The position numbers and the translations under genes were made by a program. Positions 1 to 7,590 of a stretch of DNA of 64,000 nucleotides are shown one piece after another; positions within the stretch are counted from its first letter, which is position 1; every line of letters starts with the position of its first letter. Location: positions 62,001 through 126,000 of the forward strand of contig NZ_CP157199.1 of the NCBI RefSeq assembly GCF_039954625.1, in the 5' to 3' direction. The DNA comes from Pontimicrobium sp. SW4 (GTDB lineage: Bacteria > Bacteroidota > Bacteroidia > Flavobacteriales > Flavobacteriaceae). Under the pieces are notes generated by a model that ran no database searches, had not been told where the DNA came from, and worked only from the letters and a program-made list of their open reading frames with translations.

Positions 1-126
1 TAAAAAAACAAATGCCGAAGGGCCAATTTTATTTGGCATAATGCCTTTGGCTATAATATAGTTTGCTCCATATATAACATTAGCCCCAAGTAATGCTAAA
101 TGGGCTTTAAAAAGATTGCTTTTCAA
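1..126 (-). CDS. EamA/DMT-family transporter, N-terminal fragment
   Basis: Only the first 42 codons lie in the window; the gene continues past its left edge. Reading the minus strand from a TTG at 126-124 gives a short basic start followed by a hydrophobic segment containing HLALLGANVIYGANYIIAKG, typical of the first transmembrane helix of 10-TM EamA (drug/metabolite) transporters. An in-frame stop at 135-133 means no ATG lies further upstream, so TTG is the likely start. It begins 22 bases after the stop of the DinB-like gene on the same strand and is probably co-transcribed with it. The substrate cannot be inferred. Confidence 0.7.
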   Translation of the reverse strand, partial: MKSNLFKAHLALLGANVIYGANYIIAKGIMPNKIGPSAFVFL

Positions 127-147
127 TAGTCTTTATTTTGATAATGG

Positions 148-687
148 TTATAAATATCGCTCTTTAATAATTTTAAAATGTCTTAGCTCATGGCCAGCAA
201 TATGATAGGCTAATGCCCTAACTGTTCTTTTGTTAATAATGCTTCCATCTGTGTCTATTCCAGAACCACTTCTTAAAAAACTATCTTCAGGTAAATAATT
301 AAAAAGAGTTAAAGTTGCTTTTCTTACAGATTCATATTCTTCAAAAATACTATCTAAACTTCGTTCATTAGCTTTCGAATAAATAGCATAATTGTTTTCT
401 TCAAAACCATGCAAAGGAGTATCGTCATTCCTTGCATATCTTAAAGCACGATAAGTAAAAATTCGTTCGTCGTCAATTAGATGAACTAAAATTTCTTTAA
501 TCGTCCACTTATTGTCTGCATATCTAAAGTAGAGCTTTTCTTCAGGCAATTTATATATAAAGCTTTTAATTGTTAAAAAATTTTGCCACAGTTGGTCAAG
601 TATGTTTTCGTCGTCTTGTAATAAATCCATGTAAATATGTGAATATTTTGGATATTCTGACGGTTTAGGTTTTTTAATAGTTCTCAT
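148..687 (-). CDS. DinB-like metal-binding protein
   Basis: This is a 179-residue protein of the DinB/YfiT-like four-helix-bundle superfamily. The putative metal ligands are visible: a His in LVHLIDDER (about residue 70) and the C-terminal HIAGHELRH, which supplies the other two. Characterised members are thiol-dependent transferases or hydrolases, often for small electrophiles, but the substrate is unknown here. The start codon overlaps the stop of the upstream HxlR regulator by 4 bases (684-687), so the two are translationally coupled. Cytoplasmic, with no signal peptide. A stress or electrophile response under the HxlR regulator is an inference from this context. Confidence 0.8.
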   Translation of the reverse strand: MRTIKKPKPSEYPKYSHIYMDLLQDDENILDQLWQNFLTIKSFIYKLPEEKLYFRYADNKWTIKEILVHLIDDERIFTYRALRYARNDDTPLHGFEENNYAIYSKANERSLDSIFEEYESVRKATLTLFNYLPEDSFLRSGSGIDTDGSIINKRTVRALAYHIAGHELRHFKIIKERYL

Positions 688-1025
688 TTTAAATTATATG
701 TATTCGCCCATTTTTTGGACCACTTACCTAAGGGTTCAATTAAGTTAAATAACTCTTTCCCTTGACTAGTTAATACATAGCCATTAATTGTTCTTTCCAA
801 AAAACCAGCAAGAGTTAATTCTTTTATTCTTTTATTTAAAGTTGTAGGGGAGATATTTTCGCAATAAGCTTGTAATGCTCTAAAAGTACTTGGGCCATTA
901 TTTAAATGCCAAATAACACCCATTGACCAGTTTCTACCTAACAAATCAAAAATCACCATTATTGGCTGACCTGTTTTCGATCCTCTTACTGGTTTTCCAG
1001 GGGTTGGCTGTGATTTATTATTCAT
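684..1025 (-). CDS. HxlR-family winged-helix transcriptional regulator
   Basis: The 113-residue protein has the HxlR/DUF24 fold: VIFDLLGRNWSMGVIWHLNNG, the ISPTTLNKRIKEL recognition helix and the wing region LERTINGYVLTSQG. Many HxlR proteins (YodB, HypR) sense electrophiles or oxidants through an N-terminal cysteine. None is present at that position here; the only Cys is in the AYCENISP segment. It heads a two- or three-gene minus-strand operon with the DinB-like protein and the EamA transporter. Two inverted repeats just upstream of its start (1028-1066) are probable autoregulatory operators. Confidence 0.88.
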   Translation of the reverse strand: MNNKSQPTPGKPVRGSKTGQPIMVIFDLLGRNWSMGVIWHLNNGPSTFRALQAYCENISPTTLNKRIKELTLAGFLERTINGYVLTSQGKELFNLIEPLGKWSKKWANTYNLK

Positions 1026-1027
1026 GA

Positions 1028-1066
1028 TGCTACATTTAAAGTAGCAATGTTACATAATATGTAGCG
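1028..1066. promoter_or_regulatory. Tandem HxlR-type operators over the hxlR promoter
   Basis: Two 19-bp inverted repeats with the same 6-7-6 layout lie side by side: TGCTAC-N7-GTAGCA at 1028-1046 and TGTTAC-N7-GTAGCG at 1048-1066. Their centres are 20 bp apart, two helical turns. On the minus strand TAACATTG (1052-1045), one mismatch from the Bacteroidota -7 box TAnnTTTG, lies between and across the sites, so binding would block the promoter. Assignment to the adjacent HxlR protein is an inference from proximity and from the usual inverted TAC/GTA sites of this family. Confidence 0.6.
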
Positions 1067-1125
1067 TCTTACAAAATAATAATTACTAATTTTCTTAAAG
1101 GTTTTACTGTTTTCTTTATTAACCG

Positions 1126-1133
1126 TAAATTTG
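1126..1133 (+). promoter_or_regulatory. leuS -7 promoter element
   Basis: TAAATTTG matches the Bacteroidota -7 consensus TAnnTTTG exactly. It lies 26 bases before the leuS ATG. The -33 region is weak (TTTTA about 19 nt upstream). Confidence 0.55.
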
Positions 1134-1159
1134 CGCTTTTAATTACGGAAAGCAATACG

Positions 1160-4100
1160 ATGAAATACCATTTCAACGAGATAGAAGCCAAATGGCAAAA
1201 ATATTGGGCAGACAACCAAACGTTTAAAGCGGAAAACAAGTCAGAAAAGCCAAAATATTATGTGTTAGATATGTTCCCTTATCCATCTGGAGCAGGATTG
1301 CATGTTGGACATCCATTAGGGTATATTGCTAGTGACATTTATGCACGTTACAAACGTCATAAAGGGTTTAATGTGCTGCATCCTCAAGGGTATGATAGTT
1401 TCGGGTTGCCTGCAGAACAGTATGCCATTCAAACTGGCCAACATCCAGCAATTACTGCCGAAGAAAACATCAAAACCTATCGTCGTCAGTTAGACCAAAT
1501 TGGTTTTTCATTCGATTGGTCTCGTGAAGTCAGAACGTCTGACCCAAGTTATTACAAATGGACGCAGTGGATTTTCATTCGACTGTTTAATTCTTGGTAT
1601 AATAACGATTCTGATAAAGCTGAAAACATATCAGAACTGATTAAAGTTTTTGAAGCTGAAGGAAACGCAAATGTCAATGCTAAATGTGATGATGATGTAG
1701 AAATATTTACAGCGGATGAATGGAACAATTATTCATCAGAACAACAACAAGAAATTTTACTAAAATACAGATTAACCTATTTAGCTGAAACCGAAGTAAA
1801 CTGGTGTCCTGCCTTAGGAACAGTGCTAGCCAATGACGAAATTGTCAATGGTGTGTCTGAGCGTGGAGGACATCCAGTTATTAGGAAAAAAATGACACAA
1901 TGGAGTATGCGTATTTCTGCTTATGCTGAACGTTTGCTTCAAGGGTTGGACACCATTGATTGGCCAGAACCACTAAAAGAAATCCAACGCAATTGGATTG
2001 GAAAATCGGTTGGTGCTTCGGTTACTTTTAATGTATTGCCAAATGTCACCCTGAGCGCAGTCGAAGGGTCTCATCAAATTTCTGTATTTACAACACGTCC
2101 TGATACCATTTTTGGTGTGTCTTTTATGACCTTAGCTCCAGAACATGAACTAGTGTCAAAAATCACTACACCAGAACAAAAAGCTGAGGTTGAGGCTTAT
2201 ATTGAAGCAACTGCAAAACGTAGTGAACGTGATAGAATGGCAGATGTAAAAACCATTTCCGGTGCGTTTACAGGAGCTTATGCTGAGCATCCTTTTACCA
2301 AAGAACCAATTCCCATTTGGATTGGCGATTACGTGTTAGCTGGTTATGGGACAGGAGCAGTTATGTCAGTACCTTGTGGTGACCAACGTGATTACGATTT
2401 TGCTAAACACTTTAATATTCCTATTCCTAATATTTTTGAAGGTGTAGATATTTCTAAAGAAGCCTTTGCAGATAAAGACAATACCATTATTGCAAATAGT
2501 GATTTTTTAAATGGGTTGACGTATAAAAAAGCTGTAAAAACAGCTATTTATGAATTAGAAAAACTAGGTCAAGGCGAAGGAAAGACCAATTACAGATTGC
2601 GTGATGCAGTGTTTTCTCGTCAGCGTTATTGGGGAGAGCCATTCCCTGTGTATTACGTCAATGGTATGCCACAAATGATTGATGTTGAGTATTTACCAAT
2701 CACTTTACCAGAAGTAGAAAAATATTTACCAACCGAAACGGGTGAACCACCTTTAGGAAACGCCACACATTGGGCTTGGGATACAAAAAATAATAAAGTA
2801 GTCTCAAATGACCTTGTCACCCTGAGCGCAGTCGAAGGGTCTCATAATGGCGTCTATCCTCTTGAATTAAACACAATGCCTGGTTGGGCAGGAAGCTCAC
2901 AGTATTTTAATCGTTATATGGATCCTCAAAATGATGAGGAAATATTCTCTCAAGATGCCATTAACTATTGGCAGCAAGTCGATCTATATATAGGAGGAAG
3001 CGAACATGCCACAGGACATTTATTATACTCCCGTTTCTGGCAAAAGTTTATGTTTGATTTGGGTCTAGTACCTCATGATGAGTTTGCTAAAAAATTGATT
3101 AACCAAGGAATGATTTTGGGGACTAGTGCTTTTGTATATCGAGCTTTACTACAAATTAACCAATCTGATAATAACATTTATGACAGCAAGGAAGTTCAGG
3201 AGTTTTGCTCAAAATTGATTCTGAATAATGCGATTTTTATTTCTGAATCAAAGGTCGATAGCTTTGAATCTTCGAATATTTATCAAAATAAAATTGATTT
3301 TGTTCAAAAGGCAATATTAGAGAATTTCCCAGGATCAGAACATGTAAATGTTGAATATGTTATTAATCAAATTCATGCAGATGTAAATATTGTTAACTCG
3401 TCAGATGAATTAGATGTTAATGCTTTTAAAAAGCACCCGTTGAATCAGGATTTTAAGGATGCAGAATTCATTTATGAAGATGATGGAACTTTCAAGGTAA
3501 AACGCGACGTCGAAAAAATGTCCAAATCTAAATACAACGTGGTCAATCCAGATCAAATTTGTATCGATTATGGAGCAGACAGCTTGCGTCTGTATGAAAT
3601 GTTTCTTGGGCCATTAGAGCAATACAAACCTTGGAATACGGCTGGAATTACAGGCGTGCATAGTTTCCTTAAAAAATTATGGAAGTTGTATAATGACGAC
3701 AATGGTTTTAAAGTTACAGACGTTGCACCAACTAAAGACACCCTAAAAACATTACATAAAACCATAAAGAAAGTAGAAGAAGATATTGAAAATTTCTCTT
3801 TTAATACATCAGTCTCTACCTTTATGATTGCATGTAATGAGCTCACTGCTCAAAAGTGTACAAGCAAACAAATTTTAGAACCGTTATTGGTGTTAATCTC
3901 ACCTTATGCACCTCATATCGCTGAGGAATTATGGAATCAGTTAGGTCATGACAAATCGATTTCAACAGCAGATTTTCCAAAATTTGATGAAAGTCATTTG
4001 GTAGAAAGTACTAAAAATTATCCAATTTCGTTTAATGGTAAAATGCGTTTCACATTAGAGCTATCATTAGATTTAAGTAAAGATGACATTGAAAAAGCTG

Positions 4101-4195
4101 TATTGGCAAACGACAAAACTAAAGAGCAATTACAAGGTCGAGAACCTAAAAAAGTAATTGTAGTTCCTGGTAAAATTGTGAATATTGTTGGCTAA
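1160..4195 (+). CDS. leuS: Leucyl-tRNA synthetase
   Basis: Class Ia leucyl-tRNA synthetase. HVGH (HIGH motif) is at residues 48-51, the editing (CP1) domain carries [11 protein letters not shown], and KMSKS is at 786-790, followed by the anticodon-binding domain. At 1011 residues it is much longer than E. coli LeuS (860). Part of the excess is the insert around residues 150-200 that I recall as usual in Bacteroidota, and part is an expanded segment at about 655-775 before KMSKS. Two 31-bp copies of a dispersed repeat are also embedded in frame, each encoding [10 protein letters not shown] (residues 296-305 and 553-562). The usual aromatic in the PGWAGSS-W-Y motif is Gln here ([10 protein letters not shown]). 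The frame is open throughout and it is the only leuS seen, so it is presumably functional. Confidence 0.97.
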   Translation: MKYHFNEIEAKWQKYWADNQTFKAENKSEKPKYYVLDMFPYPSGAGLHVGHPLGYIASDIYARYKRHKGFNVLHPQGYDSFGLPAEQYAIQTGQHPAITAEENIKTYRRQLDQIGFSFDWSREVRTSDPSYYKWTQWIFIRLFNSWYNNDSDKAENISELIKVFEAEGNANVNAKCDDDVEIFTADEWNNYSSEQQQEILLKYRLTYLAETEVNWCPALGTVLANDEIVNGVSERGGHPVIRKKMTQWSMRISAYAERLLQGLDTIDWPEPLKEIQRNWIGKSVGASVTFNVLPNVTLSAVEGSHQISVFTTRPDTIFGVSFMTLAPEHELVSKITTPEQKAEVEAYIEATAKRSERDRMADVKTISGAFTGAYAEHPFTKEPIPIWIGDYVLAGYGTGAVMSVPCGDQRDYDFAKHFNIPIPNIFEGVDISKEAFADKDNTIIANSDFLNGLTYKKAVKTAIYELEKLGQGEGKTNYRLRDAVFSRQRYWGEPFPVYYVNGMPQMIDVEYLPITLPEVEKYLPTETGEPPLGNATHWAWDTKNNKVVSNDLVTLSAVEGSHNGVYPLELNTMPGWAGSSQYFNRYMDPQNDEEIFSQDAINYWQQVDLYIGGSEHATGHLLYSRFWQKFMFDLGLVPHDEFAKKLINQGMILGTSAFVYRALLQINQSDNNIYDSKEVQEFCSKLILNNAIFISESKVDSFESSNIYQNKIDFVQKAILENFPGSEHVNVEYVINQIHADVNIVNSSDELDVNAFKKHPLNQDFKDAEFIYEDDGTFKVKRDVEKMSKSKYNVVNPDQICIDYGADSLRLYEMFLGPLEQYKPWNTAGITGVHSFLKKLWKLYNDDNGFKVTDVAPTKDTLKTLHKTIKKVEEDIENFSFNTSVSTFMIACNELTAQKCTSKQILEPLLVLISPYAPHIAEELWNQLGHDKSISTADFPKFDESHLVESTKNYPISFNGKMRFTLELSLDLSKDDIEKAVLANDKTKEQLQGREPKKVIVVPGKIVNIVG
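2044..2074 (+). repeat. Dispersed 31-bp repeat inside leuS, copy 1
   Basis: This sequence, with core CACCCTGAGCGCAGTCGAAG then GGTCTCAT, is identical to 2815-2845. It encodes [10 protein letters not shown] in the leuS frame and lies in the CP1 editing domain between GASVTF and the VFTTRPDT motif. The ends ACCCT and AGGGT are inverted. From memory, the core CCTTCGACTGCGCTCAGG (opposite strand) is a common dispersed intergenic repeat in flavobacteria. Confidence 0.85.
2815..2845 (+). repeat. Dispersed 31-bp repeat inside leuS, copy 2
   Basis: It is identical over 31 bp to 2044-2074, 771 bp downstream in the same orientation and same codon phase, so it again encodes [10 protein letters not shown]. 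It lies just before the conserved [13 protein letters not shown] segment. Confidence 0.85.
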
Positions 4196-4211
4196 CGAAT
4201 AAAAAACTCTC

Positions 4212-4316
4212 CTCCTTTTTAAGGAGAAGTGGCTTCATTTCTGTGAAACGAAATGAAGACGAGGTGGTTGATAACCCTTCCGTCACTATGTGACACCTTC
4301 CCTTTTCAAGGGAAGG
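4212..4316. repeat. Composite intergenic element of four hairpins
   Basis: Between leuS and the protease gene are four inverted repeats in tandem: CTCCTT/AAGGAG (4212-4226, 3-nt loop), CTTCATTTC/GAAATGAAG (4233-4258, 8-nt loop), GTCAC/GTGAC (4282-4294) and CCTTCCCTT/AAGGGAAGG (4296-4316, 3-nt loop). All arms are perfect. It resembles repeats scattered through flavobacterial intergenic regions and could also serve as the leuS terminator. The whole gap is 216 bases with no ORF. Confidence 0.7.
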
Positions 4317-4411
4317 AAAACTAAGTATAGACTGACAAAATTTCTTAACGAAAATTTGGCTTATTTTTTGCTAGGGATATACTACATTTACATTAATAAA
4401 TTTAGAAACAA

Positions 4412-5107
4412 ATGTTTGGATATTATATATTAATTGGAGCGATTGCTCTTGTAAGTTGGTTAGTAAGTAATCAATTAAAGAAAAAATTTGCATACTACTC
4501 AAAAGTACAATTACGTAATGGTATGACTGGTAAAGAAATTGCTGAGAAAATGCTGGCAGATAATGGTATTTTTGATGTCGAGGTTATTTCGGTTGCTGGT
4601 CAATTGACAGATCATTACAATCCTAAAAATAAAACAGTAAACTTAAGTGAAGCTGTTTACAATCAGTGTAATGCTGCGGCAGCTGCAGTAGCTGCTCACG
4701 AATGTGGTCATGCTGTACAACATGCGAAAGCCTATAGTGCTTTAGGAATGCGATCAGCTTTAGTACCAATTGTTAGTGTAACTTCTGGGATGTCACAATG
4801 GTTAGTTATTGGTGGACTTGTTTTAGGAGGCGCTGCTGGAATAGGATTAGGATGGTGGGTTGCTGTGGCTGGAGTTGTGTTTATGGGTTTTGCAACCTTA
4901 TTTAGCTTTATCACACTTCCTGTAGAATACGATGCTAGTAATAGAGCTTTAGCATGGTTAAAGAACAAAAACATGGTCTCTCAAGAAGAGTATAAAGGGT
5001 CGGAAGATGCACTTAAATGGGCTGCAAGAACATATTTAGTTGCTGCCATTGGTGCGCTTGCTTCACTGTTATATTGGGCACTTCAAGTATTTGGAGGAAG
5101 AGATTAA
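4412..5107 (+). CDS. YugP-type neutral zinc metallopeptidase, membrane-bound
   Basis: The 231-residue protein belongs to the Zn-peptidase_2 (YugP/DUF2265) family. It has an N-terminal transmembrane helix (residues 2-20), a soluble part with AAHECGHAVQH at about residues 94-104 (the HExxH-type zinc site) and three hydrophobic segments towards the C terminus (about 115-140, 145-170 and 205-225). Members of the family are predicted membrane proteases of unknown substrate. It is monocistronic, ending at a strong bidirectional terminator shared with the convergent Lrp gene. Confidence 0.88.
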   Translation: MFGYYILIGAIALVSWLVSNQLKKKFAYYSKVQLRNGMTGKEIAEKMLADNGIFDVEVISVAGQLTDHYNPKNKTVNLSEAVYNQCNAAAAAVAAHECGHAVQHAKAYSALGMRSALVPIVSVTSGMSQWLVIGGLVLGGAAGIGLGWWVAVAGVVFMGFATLFSFITLPVEYDASNRALAWLKNKNMVSQEEYKGSEDALKWAARTYLVAAIGALASLLYWALQVFGGRD

Positions 5108-5123
5108 AAGAACAAGATTATAT

Positions 5124-5154
5124 AAAAAAGCCTCTAAAACTAGAGGCTTTTTTT
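5124..5154. terminator. Bidirectional intrinsic terminator
   Basis: A stem (AAAAAAGCCTCTA paired with TAGAGGCTTTTTT) closes on the loop AAAC and has T-tracts on both strands. It serves the plus-strand protease gene and the minus-strand Lrp gene, whose stop codon lies in its right arm. Confidence 0.85.
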
Positions 5155-5623
5155 ATATTTTGATTTGTCTATCTATTTGTTGGTCTAAAGAAATAAAAGT
5201 TTCTGTCCTCGAAACACCAGAAATAGTTTGAATATCACTATTTAGTACATGCATTAAATGCTCATTGTCTTTACACAAAATTTTTACAAAAATGCTCCAA
5301 TTTCCAGTTGTGTAGTGGCACTCCAGTACTTCAGGAATTTTTTTAAGTTGTCTTACAGCATCAGGATTGCTCATAGCTTTGTCTAAAAAAATGCCAACGA
5401 ATGCCATTGTTGTATAACCCAAAGTTTTTGGATTAATCATAAACTTTGAACCAGCCAATAAACCAGACTTCTCCAATTTTCGTAAGCGTTGATGTATAGC
5501 TGCACCAGAAATACCAACTTGACGTGCAATTTCCAGAACAGGGGTTCTGGCATCATTCATTAAGGCACGAAGTATCTTTTTATCGATACCGTCTATATGT
5601 AAGTTTTGATTTATAAACTTCAT
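5153..5623 (-). CDS. Lrp/AsnC-family transcriptional regulator
   Basis: At 156 residues it is the usual length for the family. An N-terminal helix-turn-helix (DKKILRALMNDARTPVLEIA followed by a GAAIHQRLRKLEKSG recognition helix) precedes the alpha-beta RAM ligand-binding domain, with GNWSIFVKILCKDNEHL in its core. Lrp/AsnC proteins form octamers that respond to amino acids. The adjacent, co-directional upstream gene is a saccharopine dehydrogenase, so a lysine-linked ligand is a reasonable guess. A 25-bp near-perfect palindrome lies 1 base upstream of its start codon and suggests autoregulation. Confidence 0.92.
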   Translation of the reverse strand: MKFINQNLHIDGIDKKILRALMNDARTPVLEIARQVGISGAAIHQRLRKLEKSGLLAGSKFMINPKTLGYTTMAFVGIFLDKAMSNPDAVRQLKKIPEVLECHYTTGNWSIFVKILCKDNEHLMHVLNSDIQTISGVSRTETFISLDQQIDRQIKI

Positions 5624-5624
5624 T

Positions 5625-5649
5625 CGTTTTTATATGACATATTAAAACG
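5625..5649. promoter_or_regulatory. 25-bp palindrome abutting the lrp start
   Basis: The arms CGTTTTTATATG and CATATTAAAACG flank a single central A, and 11 of 12 positions pair. It ends 1 base before the Lrp start codon (5623). On the minus strand a near -7 box (TACTTTTA, revcomp of 5653-5660) lies just upstream, so the palindrome would cover the transcription start and leader. This fits repression by the Lrp-like protein itself. Confidence 0.55.
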
Positions 5650-5681
5650 TAAAAGTACTAAAAGGATATGAGATTGAAAGC

Positions 5682-7052
5682 TTATATGCTTAAAGGATTA
5701 TATCCTAAATAAGGCACTTCTTTTTCTTTAAATATAATTCCAAAGTCTTCTAATTCTTTTAAAATAGGTTCATATACTTCTTTAGAAATAGGGATTTGGA
5801 CACCTGGAGTGGTTATTTTTTCATTTAATATGGCAAGTGTAGCTATGGCTACTGGTAACCCTACAGTTTTTGCCATAGCTGTATACGTCTGGTCTTCGCC
5901 AATGGAAACCATAGTAGAATCTATTTGATATTTTCCCCCTTTTAACTCATAGCCAAACTTATGATACATCACAATCATATCTTTATCATCTTCGTTAAGA
6001 GTCCAACTATCCATGAGTATTTTTTGTAGAATTTGAGCAGGTGTAGCCTTTTTTAATTCAACCCTTTTATTAGGATTAAAAACGTCTAACTCTTCAAGTT
6101 TATCCCAAACAATATCATCTTGATCTATTTTTAGAGCATGTCTAAATTTTAACTCTACAGAATCGGTTGGACTATATGGCAAAAAGGCATTAATAAAATC
6201 ACGATAACTCATGTTTTCACTATCATCTATAGTGTAGCTATCATCAGTCATTCCAAGTACTACAAACATTTGCCAAGCGCGACTAAAACCAACACGTCGC
6301 ATAGTGCCACGATACAAAGTTTTAGCACTATCTAGACCATAGGCGCTTTGATATTTTAAAGAATCACGGTTAGCATAAGCTTCAAAACGACCATAACCAT
6401 CTACATCTAAAAACTCGGTACGTCTAAATAAACGATGGTAAGGAATGTATTTATAAGTGCCTTCTTGTAAAAATTTTGCTGCGCCTCCTTGCCCAGCAAC
6501 GACCACATTTCTTGGATTCCATGTAAATTTATAATTCCAAAGATTATTATCACTTTCTGGAGCCACTAATCCGCCAGTAAAGGATTCAAACAGAATGACT
6601 TCACCACCTTTATCACGAATTTTATCAATAACTTGCATGGCGCTCATATGGTCAATTCCTGGATCCACACCTATTTCATTCATAAAAATAAGACCTTTAT
6701 TCTTTGCTGAATCATCTAAAGCCTGCATCTCCTCACTTACATAAGATGCAGTGACCATATTTTTACCAAACTTGATACAATCTTTTGCTACTTCAATATG
6801 GTATCTTGCAGGAAGCATGGACACAACAATATCTGCAGTATTTATTGCGCTAGATCTAGCTTCTTTATCAAAAACATCAAGTGCAATAGCATTAGCGTTT
6901 TTATGATTTCCAATAAGTTTTTTAGCATTTTTAGAAGAAATATCTCCAATTGTAATATGTAGGTTTTCAGATTCAGATTTATCTAAAAAGTATTTTATTA
7001 AATAAGATGATGATTTTCCAGAACCTATAACTAATATGTTTCGCATAGTCAA
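5682..7052 (-). CDS. Saccharopine dehydrogenase family protein
   Basis: The 456-residue protein starts with a Rossmann nucleotide site (ILVIGSGKSSSYLIKYF) and contains SMLPARYH, NEIGVDPGIDHMSAM and FTGGLVAPESDNNLWNYKFTW, characteristic of saccharopine reductase (LYS9-like, NADP, L-glutamate-forming). Flavobacteria generally make lysine by the diaminopimelate route, so the likely role is lysine breakdown through saccharopine. The glutaryl-CoA dehydrogenase at 27496 would act further down that route. It is transcribed towards the Lrp regulator, 58 bp apart. An M-T-M start offers two adjacent ATGs. A 16-bp inverted repeat upstream may control it. Confidence 0.88.
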   Translation of the reverse strand: MTMRNILVIGSGKSSSYLIKYFLDKSESENLHITIGDISSKNAKKLIGNHKNANAIALDVFDKEARSSAINTADIVVSMLPARYHIEVAKDCIKFGKNMVTASYVSEEMQALDDSAKNKGLIFMNEIGVDPGIDHMSAMQVIDKIRDKGGEVILFESFTGGLVAPESDNNLWNYKFTWNPRNVVVAGQGGAAKFLQEGTYKYIPYHRLFRRTEFLDVDGYGRFEAYANRDSLKYQSAYGLDSAKTLYRGTMRRVGFSRAWQMFVVLGMTDDSYTIDDSENMSYRDFINAFLPYSPTDSVELKFRHALKIDQDDIVWDKLEELDVFNPNKRVELKKATPAQILQKILMDSWTLNEDDKDMIVMYHKFGYELKGGKYQIDSTMVSIGEDQTYTAMAKTVGLPVAIATLAILNEKITTPGVQIPISKEVYEPILKELEDFGIIFKEKEVPYLGYNPLSI

Positions 7053-7079
7053 TTTAGTTGCGTAATTTTGATTTTTTGC

Positions 7080-7095
7080 TACTACGAATGTAGTA
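7080..7095. promoter_or_regulatory. Inverted repeat between saccharopine dehydrogenase and DUF423 gene
   Basis: TACTAC-GAAT-GTAGTA is a perfect 6-4-6 inverted repeat in the 81-bp divergent region. On the minus strand it contains TACATTCG, one base from TAnnTTTG, about 30 nt before the dehydrogenase start, so a bound protein would compete with RNA polymerase. Confidence 0.45.
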
Positions 7096-7133
7096 AATTG
7101 TAGGTGTTATAAAAATATAAAACAGATTTTAAT

Positions 7134-7520
7134 ATGAACAAAAAACTACTAATTACGGGAAGTGTTTTTGGAGTAATTGCTATTATTTTAGGAGCTTTTG
7201 CTTCGCATGGATTAGAGAAAGTAGTCGACAAAGATGCAATCGAAACATTTCAAGTAGGTGTTCGTTATCAAATGTATCATGCTCTATTGTTATTGTTTGT
7301 AGCACATACAGCCTATTTAAAAACGAACTTAAAAAAAGGAATACTTTATTTAGTTATTATAGGAGTAATATTGTTTTCGGGATCCATTTATGGTTTAGCA
7401 ACTAATACACTTACATCTTTCGATTTTAAATCTATTGCTTTTATAACTCCAATAGGAGGTTTCTTGCTTATTCTATCTTGGATCGTTATGCTTATAAGTT
7501 TTATTAAAATTAAAGAATAA
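7134..7520 (+). CDS. DUF423 (YwdK/UPF0382) membrane protein
   Basis: The 128-residue protein has four predicted transmembrane helices (about residues 5-24, 45-63, 72-92 and 100-122). The family signature ILGAFASHGLE, followed by FQVGVRYQMYHALLLL, is clear. The function is unknown; related proteins are sometimes annotated as small inner-membrane proteins of no assigned role. It is a single gene between two divergent or unrelated units. Confidence 0.85.
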   Translation: MNKKLLITGSVFGVIAIILGAFASHGLEKVVDKDAIETFQVGVRYQMYHALLLLFVAHTAYLKTNLKKGILYLVIIGVILFSGSIYGLATNTLTSFDFKSIAFITPIGGFLLILSWIVMLISFIKIKE

Positions 7521-7559
7521 TAATATTAAGTTTTTAAATCATGCTTTTATAAAAATTTA

Positions 7560-7567
7560 TATTTTTG
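7560..7567 (+). promoter_or_regulatory. pckA -7 promoter element
   Basis: TATTTTTG matches TAnnTTTG exactly and lies 23 bases before the pckA ATG. Confidence 0.5.
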
Positions 7568-7590
7568 TACTTTAAACAACACACATAATT

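Noticed and set aside
3568..3846. Minus-strand ORF of 92 codons inside leuS
   Set aside because: It lies wholly within a conserved coding gene in antisense, with no promoter or family pattern; similar antisense frames within pckA, dnaE, tyrS and others were rejected for the same reason.
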